From IMG/VR virus record IMGVR_UViG_3300037086_000474, positions 1 to 64,000 of that record: a stretch of 64,000 nucleotides of DNA. The stretch is one strand, 5' to 3'. This DNA is from a virus. Below are positions 22,231 through 30,800 of this stretch, piece after piece; position 1 is the stretch's first letter, and every line of letters begins with the position of its first letter. The translations under genes and the position numbers were made by a program. The notes under the pieces were generated by a model. That model saw only the letters and a list, made by a program, of their open reading frames with translations, did not search any database and had not been told where the DNA came from.

Positions 22231-24327
22231 ATGGCTATTTTATATCTAAAAAACTTGACAGGTTCAGAACAAACAGTCGATGATCTAGGCATTGTCATTG
22301 ACGATCATCAGTCTATTCAGATCGATGAAAACGACATCAATGGAATGCTCACTACGGACATGATTTCAACCTTGGCAAATGATAGTAACCCATCACATGG
22401 ATTGATTTTGTCTACAACTGACATTGGTGATACTTCTGGAGATTTGCCATATGCTGTCGCTCTAGAACGCATTGCACTCAAAACACATTGGAAGCCACCA
22501 GTAGCCACTCATGCAAATCTTCCTATCAGTGGAAATGAGCTTGGTGATTTGAGATATGTTGAAGATGTTGGGGCTATTTATCGATGGGATCAACCAAGTG
22601 TTTCTTGGATAAAGATTACCAGCAATACTACTCTTACTGTTACGGAGATTGATTATAATCCTATAGGAACTGACATCACTAAGTTAGTTTTCGTAGATAT
22701 ACCTGAAGATGGTGTTTTTGTCGATCAATCAAACAATACTGCCTATATTGGTGCTCCTATTCCACCAGGAACTTTGAATGCTAAATCTCTTGCAATAACT
22801 GGACCAACTCTAGTTAGTGCAGGGCTTTCGCAAGGAAATACAAACTACAAGGTTTCTGATCCAGCCGGAAATGTTGTCAATTATGATACAAACTTGGCTA
22901 GTGTTCCAGTAGTTTCTTTTTCAACTCCATCAGGAGACTATTGCAATTATGGTGACAAGGGAACGGCTTCTGTTTGGATTAATGGAACGAAAGTCGTAAC
23001 AATCGATCTTGTAGTAAATTTCAACGAGACTAATAGAAACTTATCACAAAACATTGCAACCGATTATCATACTACTGGAACTGGTAATCCACTCACTTCT
23101 GGAGTTGCAAACTTTATCGGTGGGGCTGCTGGAAAGGGAAATTTAACAATTAATTCAGTTGCTATTTATCAAAATTTTCCATTCTTCCAGAAATGGACCG
23201 CCACTATCAACGTAACAGACCATAGTCTTTTCAGACAGGGATATAATTCAATCTATATGACACACGATAGTCTTAGTTCGTATGGTGGGGACCAGACATC
23301 AAACACTGTTGATCTATTCTATGATATAGCCATTACAACTCCAGCAGTCAATACACCAACGGTTACTGAAGATGTTCCAGTCTACAGAGATTTATCAGGT
23401 GTAAAATATTATGACGCAAATTCTACTTGGAAAATTGGCTTTGTTGGGTCACATTGTTTCGATGATGTTTATCATCCATCTGGTGCACCACTAGTTGTTT
23501 CTGGATGGCCAGGAATGACATCAACTCCAATTATGTATAGTGATACCCATGTCACTGGTGTGAGTGCTCCTCCAGCGATTGGTGATGTCATGACAGTTTC
23601 TAATTTGGGGATAACTGTTGGTATCAACCAAGTTTCCAGTAATGCCACAATAACAGTAACACCGAGAGGTCCATATGGATCTTATACTGCACAAACATCT
23701 GCTTCCCAAAACATCTTAATTTGGACCTATACTACTTCTTCAACCGATACTACCGAGTATTTCAGAGACGAACAATATCGTTTACTCAATGGTAATTATA
23801 CTACTATTCCTGCTACGATTACCAATCAATGGGATAGCTCACAGAGTCTTGTGACGTATGATGATACAAAGGGGTTGCAACTTTATCTGAATCAGCTCAT
23901 TCAACCGGCTCTGAATTTCTCAACTTATTATCCAACTGGAAATCCAAATTACTCTTCACTTTCATCTACTACAAATAGAATCTATTTGCGAGCTTTTAGA
24001 GGAATGAATGTCTCACACGCTAATGGAACTTTGAGATTAACTGGTGTAACAAAAACTCAGCTTAGTGCTGGATCAATCAAAATTGAAATCAAGGCACCAT
24101 CTCAAACCGGTTGGCTTGATTTGAGCAAGGATTACAACTTTGCTACATTTACAGGCATTGATGGAGATGGGTGCTGGGTAAATAAAGACATTCAATCGAA
24201 TTCAGATTTCCAATTCTCTCTCGGTAGTTTCTATACACAAAATAGTGGATGGATGGTTATAGTAAGAGTAACGTATCCATTAAATACGGCTCCAATCCTT
24301 ACGGGCATGTCGATAACCGACTGGTAA
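22231..24327 (+). CDS. tail-fibre/virion protein with shared N-terminal anchor domain
   Basis: 698 residues. The first ~70 residues (LYLKNLTGSEQTVDDLGIVI, then DDHQSIQIDENDINGML) are the anchor domain shared with the proteins at 27838, 44502, 47383, 58743 and 60857. IDQSNNTAYIG-like strands follow, and GAIYRWDQPSVSWIKI recalls the Y-x-W-x-x-x-x-x-W-I repeats of the 1,808-residue fibre. The rest is beta-rich, Thr/Ser/Asn-rich sequence with no enzyme motif. SD AGGAG. Confidence 0.75.
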   Translation: MAILYLKNLTGSEQTVDDLGIVIDDHQSIQIDENDINGMLTTDMISTLANDSNPSHGLILSTTDIGDTSGDLPYAVALERIALKTHWKPPVATHANLPISGNELGDLRYVEDVGAIYRWDQPSVSWIKITSNTTLTVTEIDYNPIGTDITKLVFVDIPEDGVFVDQSNNTAYIGAPIPPGTLNAKSLAITGPTLVSAGLSQGNTNYKVSDPAGNVVNYDTNLASVPVVSFSTPSGDYCNYGDKGTASVWINGTKVVTIDLVVNFNETNRNLSQNIATDYHTTGTGNPLTSGVANFIGGAAGKGNLTINSVAIYQNFPFFQKWTATINVTDHSLFRQGYNSIYMTHDSLSSYGGDQTSNTVDLFYDIAITTPAVNTPTVTEDVPVYRDLSGVKYYDANSTWKIGFVGSHCFDDVYHPSGAPLVVSGWPGMTSTPIMYSDTHVTGVSAPPAIGDVMTVSNLGITVGINQVSSNATITVTPRGPYGSYTAQTSASQNILIWTYTTSSTDTTEYFRDEQYRLLNGNYTTIPATITNQWDSSQSLVTYDDTKGLQLYLNQLIQPALNFSTYYPTGNPNYSSLSSTTNRIYLRAFRGMNVSHANGTLRLTGVTKTQLSAGSIKIEIKAPSQTGWLDLSKDYNFATFTGIDGDGCWVNKDIQSNSDFQFSLGSFYTQNSGWMVIVRVTYPLNTAPILTGMSITDW

Positions 24328-24353
24328 AATATATTTTCTAAAGAGGTAAAACT

Positions 24354-24572
24354 ATGAAAATTGAACAATTGAAAGTGGCTTTGAATGGTGCGGTGACTCC
24401 AAAGATGCAGAAGGCTATCAAGGAGCGACTCATTCGCGCAATTAAGAATGATCCAGATCTTGAAAGTCTTTTGGAAGATATGGCAGCTAAGAAGGGTAAT
24501 GCAGTGCGTGTTTATACTGATGGATTGAAAAAGGCTGTTGAAGCATTTGTAACCTTTTATAAGGGAAAATAA
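24354..24572 (+). CDS. small helical protein, fibre-linked
   Basis: 72 residues, SD GAGGT. Basic helices (AVTPKMQKAIKERLIRAIKN). Overlaps the next ATG by one base. Possibly an assembly factor; function not visible. Confidence 0.65.
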   Translation: MKIEQLKVALNGAVTPKMQKAIKERLIRAIKNDPDLESLLEDMAAKKGNAVRVYTDGLKKAVEAFVTFYKGK

Positions 24573-24799
24573 TGCAGTTAGACAGCTTATTTCTAGAAGA
24601 GAAACAACAATTGCCAGCCCAAAAAATGAAAGTCCCAGAAACTTCGGTGAATTTAACTGAACCTCAAGTAAGAGATTTCATCAAGTTTCTAAATGAACAC
24701 ATACATGATTTATCAAAAGTTAAAATAGTAAAATTTGGAAACGGTCTGATGCTAAGAGAGGGCAATGAAAAGTCCTATATCAGACTAGAGAAGGAGTAA
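24572..24799 (+). CDS. small protein, fibre-linked
   Basis: 75 residues. Contains VRDFIKFLNEHIHDLSKV and a terminal strand pair. No family recognised. Confidence 0.62.
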   Translation: MQLDSLFLEEKQQLPAQKMKVPETSVNLTEPQVRDFIKFLNEHIHDLSKVKIVKFGNGLMLREGNEKSYIRLEKE

Positions 24800-24803
24800 G
24801 TAA

Positions 24804-25163
24804 ATGAAATCAGTGAAAGATTTAGTTAAGAGACTCGCAGAAGAGACTTATCAAATAAAGGAAGGAGATGGCGACAAGGATTTAGCAAAAGAGGACGCTC
24901 TTTCTCTTATTGCCGACTTTGTAAAAGAAGTGAAGAAATCCTTCAAAGACAAAGAAGATGAACTCGAGATTTTGAGGGCCGCTTCTAAAACTCTTGAATT
25001 CTTTATCAATGAAATTGCTAGTGCAGATATGGAACCAACTGAACCAAGTTCGGCTCTTGGATTTGGTTCTCCTTCGATGGGACCAGAAGGTGGAGAGGAA
25101 GAGGAAGAAGAAGATGGGGAAGATGAGATTCCAGTAGAAGAACCAAGAAGTATCAAAAAGTAA
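24804..25163 (+). CDS. acidic protein with poly-Glu tail region
   Basis: 119 residues. Helical N-terminal 80 residues (DALSLIADFVKEVKKSFKD), then a Gly/Pro linker and an extreme acidic run near residues 98-110. Two reverse-strand open frames here are products of this low complexity. Confidence 0.68.
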   Translation: MKSVKDLVKRLAEETYQIKEGDGDKDLAKEDALSLIADFVKEVKKSFKDKEDELEILRAASKTLEFFINEIASADMEPTEPSSALGFGSPSMGPEGGEEEEEEDGEDEIPVEEPRSIKK

Positions 25164-25190
25164 ATTATTGCAACAAAATGGAGGATTATT

Positions 25191-25973
25191 ATGGCTTATG
25201 ATCAAACAGAGATAACAGCCCTCAATGCACCATGGAGATGGGTAAGACAGATAAAGTGGCTAAAGGGTGATTCAGCCCCACTAGACCCAGCTCCTACAAA
25301 TGCAGCTGCACAACTTGCAGCCTTGGATCCAAGCTACAGGTCAGTACTTGAATATGTCGAAGGAATCGACATTGGAGATGTTCATGGAGCAACAATCCCA
25401 ACAGTTGCGATCAAATCAGTTGGAGCAACATCTGTAGTGTTCTCAATTACTGATCAAGACGTCGATTGTGACGGAGTATTCTATGGACTCAATACACAAA
25501 ACTATGATGGATCGACAACTCCATCGGCCCCAGGAAGCTGGTCGAATGATACAGGTCTCACGAGTTATGTCAACAAGACTTTCACAGCATCTGGATTGAC
25601 TCCTGGAAAGCATCTCGCATTCTCATTCAAGGGAAAACAGGGTGCGGCAACATACAGCACAGCGACCGCTGTTCTCTACGCAATACTAGCTCCTGCTGCT
25701 GTTGCTGATCTTGCAGCAGTTGATGGAACGGGGCACGCGAATGTTAGTTGGACTCCTTCTGCTGGTATCGCTTCTCAGACTTTATATTACAAAACGGGAT
25801 TGACTGCAACAGTTTCGAGTATAGTATCAACAGGAACTGCAGTGACTCTCTTGAAGACAGACACTACAAAAGCAGTCACACTGGCCGCAGGTGATTATTC
25901 ATTCGCTATTGTTTCGACAAACCCAAGCGGTTCTGTAAATAACACAGCAGCTGCGCGTGTCACGCTCGTATAA
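25191..25973 (+). CDS. virion protein with fibronectin-III-like domains
   Basis: 260 residues, SD TGGAGG. Two beta-sandwich repeats are likely: VKSVGATSVVFSITDQ-like strands at about 80-160 and AVADLAAVDGTGHANVSWTP at about 165-260, the V-x-W-T-P pattern of FN3-like decorations. C/G-richer than its neighbours. Confidence 0.65.
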   Translation: MAYDQTEITALNAPWRWVRQIKWLKGDSAPLDPAPTNAAAQLAALDPSYRSVLEYVEGIDIGDVHGATIPTVAIKSVGATSVVFSITDQDVDCDGVFYGLNTQNYDGSTTPSAPGSWSNDTGLTSYVNKTFTASGLTPGKHLAFSFKGKQGAATYSTATAVLYAILAPAAVADLAAVDGTGHANVSWTPSAGIASQTLYYKTGLTATVSSIVSTGTAVTLLKTDTTKAVTLAAGDYSFAIVSTNPSGSVNNTAAARVTLV

Positions 25974-25986
25974 TAGGGAGTTTTAA

Positions 25987-26157
25987 ATGAAAATCAGAAT
26001 TGAGAAAAAAAGTGCAAGACAGTATCTGATTCTTCTTGGATCAGAAACAGAAGTGAACGGTTTCTTTCTTACACCAGAAGATCTTGCCAAGCTTAAGACA
26101 AATGTGACTGAAGCTGTTGAATTTCCAGACAGACAGGCCGTTGGAGATGTCATCTAA
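25987..26157 (+). CDS. 56-residue protein of unknown function
   Basis: ATG at 25987 preceded by AGGGAG. MKIRIEKKSARQYLILLGSE, then FLTPEDLAKLKTNVTEAVEF. The first four residues resemble the tag opening (M-K-I-R) but the F-V-S-N-S part is absent, so it is not a tagged protein. Confidence 0.6.
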   Translation: MKIRIEKKSARQYLILLGSETEVNGFFLTPEDLAKLKTNVTEAVEFPDRQAVGDVI

Positions 26158-26228
26158 ATAGAATTCATTGAGCGTTAAAAATAGCAAACTCAATTCATTT
26201 GTTTTTGAAATTATAGGGAGACATAGCA

Positions 26229-27353
26229 ATGGCTGATCTAACTAGTCAAGAGAAAACCAACCTCGCACTCAAAATGGTTTTTGGCATCCAAGGCCTATCA
26301 AATACAGAAGACAGCACGGGTCTAAAATGGTATGAAGAGAAAAACTCTTGGAGACCATTTCTAGTCAATCAAGATCTGTGGGCGAATACTGTTCCATCAG
26401 CCGCTGATTCTACGGCTGCTGACGACAATGTCACCGCACACCCAGGAACTCTTGAAAAGAGGGACATCAAGTTGTCTCTTGTGAATGGAACAAATTACAG
26501 AGCTTGGTCAGCCTATATTACTCTCGATACTCCGTCCTCGGGGATGTATGATAACTGGCTTCTCCCACAAATCTTTGGACAAGGATATGCAATGAGATTG
26601 TTCCAGGACAATGGTTCTGGAACTGGAGTTGGAACAGAAATTCCAACAACTCAAGGTGCTTGGATTCCGTCTTACAAATTAGGGTTTATAGTGTTGGGAG
26701 CTGCTAATACCGCATCTGCAATGAGTTGGACTACACCCCTATGGGCTAGAGTTTATAGATATATTGGACCAAAAGGAATCAGCGGATCAACAGCCAACGT
26801 CTCTCTACAAGATGCATATGATAATGATACAACTATTACGATTGATAGTAGTGGACCGGTGATTCTTGACTCATCTACTACTACAAATGCTCCATTTGAA
26901 ATCGTATCAACAACCGCTGCTCCAACTACAAATCTTGCTACTGGTCAAATGGCGGTTGTAAATGGTGAATTCTATATGTATGACTCAATTAGAGGAAAAT
27001 GGCTGTCTGTAGACAAGAGAGATGTTTCTTTTCAGGTTAGATATGGAGATGGAATTTATTTGGCCACCGGTGTTCAGACTGATCATGCTACGGGATGGAC
27101 AGCTCTTAATAACGGAACGATTATTGGAATAACTGCGGTAGGCGGATATGGAAATCAAACAAAGAGCTTCTCTGTCAGGAAAAATGGTGTTGATACCGAT
27201 CTTCTTTCTTTCTCTTTGACTACGGGCAAATACTCCAGTGCTTCTACCAATCTTGATTTTTCAGCTGGAGACGTTATTCAAGTTTATTGTACAGCAACCG
27301 GTGGCCCTATTTTCTCTCCTAGAGTTTCACTCAATGTAGCTTGGAGGGCATAA
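26229..27353 (+). CDS. virion protein with shared C-terminal head module
   Basis: 374 residues, SD AGGGAGA. The C-terminal ~120 residues (GEFYMYDSIRGKWLSVDK, then GTIIGITAVGGYGNQTKSF and a W-R-A end) are the module shared with 27838, 44502, 51059 and 58743, probably a receptor-binding or trimerisation head. The N-terminal part (LKWYEEKNSWRPFLV) is unique here. Confidence 0.75.
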   Translation: MADLTSQEKTNLALKMVFGIQGLSNTEDSTGLKWYEEKNSWRPFLVNQDLWANTVPSAADSTAADDNVTAHPGTLEKRDIKLSLVNGTNYRAWSAYITLDTPSSGMYDNWLLPQIFGQGYAMRLFQDNGSGTGVGTEIPTTQGAWIPSYKLGFIVLGAANTASAMSWTTPLWARVYRYIGPKGISGSTANVSLQDAYDNDTTITIDSSGPVILDSSTTTNAPFEIVSTTAAPTTNLATGQMAVVNGEFYMYDSIRGKWLSVDKRDVSFQVRYGDGIYLATGVQTDHATGWTALNNGTIIGITAVGGYGNQTKSFSVRKNGVDTDLLSFSLTTGKYSSASTNLDFSAGDVIQVYCTATGGPIFSPRVSLNVAWRA

Positions 27354-27541
27354 TGAATTTGCAAGAAATGCTTGATGAATTGATACTTGAGCTAATTGAT
27401 AGTGGAAACCCTAATAAAAAGAAAGATTTGATGCCTAAAGAGGCTGATGCTGAGGTTCTCAAAGCCATTAAAAAAGCGATGGACGTTCATAATATGAGTT
27501 TCGATGAATATTTTGAGTATATGAAGGAGCGGATAGGATAA
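27353..27541 (+). CDS. small helical protein, fibre-linked
   Basis: 62 residues; the start at 27353 (TAATG overlap) is preferred to an in-frame ATG 12 bases upstream. Acidic helices, with VHNMSFDEYFEYMKERI at the end. Confidence 0.65.
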   Translation: MNLQEMLDELILELIDSGNPNKKKDLMPKEADAEVLKAIKKAMDVHNMSFDEYFEYMKERIG

Positions 27542-27825
27542 TGAAACTACAAGAAATGGCCAAAGAATTAGACGAGTATGTGAGCATTACCGACAAAGAT
27601 GGAAACTTGGATCTTGGGTATCTTGAGCTTAGACTCATTACTCTTTCTTCAAAAGAAGAAGCTCAAAGACTTGCTAAGAGAGTTTTTGACAGACTTCATC
27701 CAGCAGATTTAAAAAAGGCTGAAAAGCTTGCAAAGAGCCTTGGAAGCCATTATGCAAACATGTTTTTTCTAGACGCGTTGAAAAAGCATCAAATGACAAG
27801 TTTAGAAACAGTTAGAGCAAAATAG
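27541..27825 (+). CDS. small helical protein, fibre-linked
   Basis: 94 residues, overlapping the previous stop by one base. LGYLELRLITLSSKEEAQRL and KKAEKLAKSLGSHYAN predict helices. Likely co-translated with its neighbour; may be a fibre-assembly chaperone by position only. Confidence 0.63.
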   Translation: MKLQEMAKELDEYVSITDKDGNLDLGYLELRLITLSSKEEAQRLAKRVFDRLHPADLKKAEKLAKSLGSHYANMFFLDALKKHQMTSLETVRAK

Positions 27826-27837
27826 GAGTTTAGATAA

Positions 27838-30800
27838 ATGGCGACTACTTATTATCTTAAAAATACTTCAGGTAGCACTGTCACTGTTGCAGACATTGGT
27901 GTGCAGTTGCCAAACAATCAATCGATACAGATTGACCACAATGCAATCAATGGTTGGTTAACCAACCAACTGGCAAGTGCGCTAAATGCTGGAACTCTTG
28001 TTTTATCAATCACAGATATTGGAGATGTTGGTGGTGATTTTACTGGTGCAGAAGCAATTAGGGCTCTAACTATCACCTCCTATCATGATACAGACAACCC
28101 ACACGAAACAACCATTTCTCAAACAATTACGGCTGATACTAGCGCTCCTCCTATTACCCTTCAGCTTTTAAAAGACTTGACAGATGCGGCACGTGATGTT
28201 GATGTATCAGATCCTATCGCCTATCCTGCTGGAGGGTTACACAATCACAATAGTCTATATTGGACCAAAATACAACTTGGAACTGATAATCACGCCACTG
28301 TTCATATTGATTGGGCGAATATAACAAATGCTCCTTCATTTGGATCTCCAAACTGGGAACCTCCGGTTCAAGTAATTATTAACAATCAGGGACCAACAGC
28401 CCCCTCAAATCCAACAACAAATGAATTTTGGTTGAATACCACTAGCAATCATATAGAACAGTGGAATGGAACAACTTGGGTTGATGAGGGAGCTCCAACT
28501 AATGGTGAGAGAATTATTGACGGACCTGGCGGCGGTGGAGATATTCTAATATATAACACTACGAATAATAGTTGGAATCCAGTTGCTCCAGAGGTCACCT
28601 TAGGTGAAAGGGGAAACACCCCCCCATCAAATCCTACTATCAATGAAAATTATCTAGATACTCAAAACAACCACATTTATCAATGGAACGGAACTACTTG
28701 GGTTGATCAAGGAACACCAACTAATGGTGAGAAAATTATCGACGATGCTATACAGCCAGCCCAAGTTCTTATCTACAATTCAACAACTAACACTTGGGAT
28801 CAAGCTGGTCCTCAGATTGATATAGGAGAAAGAGGAAATAATCCTCCATCAACTCCAACAAATGGTGAAGAATATGTGGATACAGACAATGGACATGTCT
28901 ATATCTACAATGGTACAACTTGGGTAGATCAAGGTGCTCCAACAAACGGCGACACGATCATCGACAATACTTCGCAACCAGCACAGGTGTTGATCTATAA
29001 TTCAACTACTCATCTTTGGGAACCAGGTGGTCCAGCGGTAGTGGTTGAATCAAAGAGTCCAACGCCTCCTTCAAATCCAACGATCAATGAACAATACCTC
29101 AACACAACTGACAATCATATTTACCAGTGGGATGGAACAAATTGGATTGATCAGGGTGCTCCAACAAACGGCGAGACAATCGTCGATGGCACCACAAATC
29201 CAAATACAATTCTCACCTACAATTCATCCACTGATACTTGGATCACATCGACCCCAACAGACGGCATAGTAAATGAAAAGGGCGACAATCCTCCATCAAC
29301 TCCAACTCTTGGTGAAACCTATCTCAATAATACCAACAATCATATTTATCAGTGGAATGGAACAACTTGGGTAGATCAAGGTGGTCCAACCAATGGTGAA
29401 TCAATTGTTGATAGCAGTAATCGTCCAAATACAATTCTCACCTACAACTCAACCACAAATACTTGGATTACCACTACGCCGGATTCTACTATTGAAATTC
29501 AAGGAGGCAATCCTCCTGCAAGTCCAGTTATCAATGAGACTTATCTCGATAATTCAAACAACCATATTTACAAGTGGGATGGAACAAATTGGATTGATCA
29601 GGGCGCTCCAACAAACAATGAAACAATTGTTGATGGAAGTGGAAAACCAGAGGCTGTTCTAGTATATAATCTGATTCAAAACACCTGGAATCCTATTGTT
29701 CCTGAGATCACAATTGCCGATAAGTCGCCCACTCCTCCTTTAAATCCAACTCCAAACGAGTATTATCTCAACACAACTAATAATCATCTCTATGAATGGA
29801 ACGGAACTAATTGGGTTGATCAGGGTCCTCCAACAAACAATGAAACAATAATTGATGGTTCTGGTACTCAAGGAACTGGAAATATAGAGACCTATAACTC
29901 AACCACTAATACTTGGGTTCTTACAAATCCAACCCCAGATACAGCAGTTATTGTAAATAATGACGGCGACGGACAACCAGCAGAATATATCTTCAATTCT
30001 GTCAGCAATTCTTGGGTTAAACTAGCTGATATCAATTGGGGTGAGCACAATGCTCTTGGTGGAAGAAGTGCCGAAGATTCTCACCCAGCCACAGCAATTT
30101 CCTACGACAATTCAGTAAGCCACATCAACGCAACCAATGTCCAAGTGGCAATAGATCAGATGGTTGCTTCTGTTGGAGTGTTGGTAAGCAATTATGTTGT
30201 TGTCGCTAAAGATGGTTCAGACGCTTCAATTGCTGGAGAAGTTCGCGGAGGGTTTGAGACTCCATTCTTGACCGTTCAAGCAGCAATTACTGCAATCCCA
30301 ACTATTGGAATTGGAGCTGCTTCTTCTGGAAATAGATACGCTGTTTGGATGGCTCCTGGAGATTATAATGAGAATGTGGTTCTTAACAAGGCTTGGGTGT
30401 ATATAGTGGCGGACCAAAATGGAGGAACAGAGTTACTAAGTTCAACGGGAAACACTCTAACACTATCTTCAACAGTTGATAGTTCAACTGGTGTCTATGG
30501 TTTGAAAGTCATTTCAAATTCTAGCAATACGACAGATAACGCAATTTTTGTTACTGGAAGTAATCCTATAATTATTTCTACCGATGCTCTCGCTCCTTCG
30601 GGAGCGCGCGCTATTTATTTCGATGGGGCCCATAATCAATTTGTCAGAGGATCTACTTTTGTTGGACCGGTGAGAATCGATGCTGGAACAATTCAATTCT
30701 TGGAGAGCAGAGTCGACGGTCTAACAAACGTCACAAATGGCAATCTCAGAGTAATTGATGGTTATTTCAACAATAATGGTGGTGATGCAATTGCTCAAAC

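Noticed and set aside
24851-25205. Two reverse-strand open frames rich in Ser or Phe
   Set aside because: They mirror the poly-Glu region of the acidic protein at 24804.
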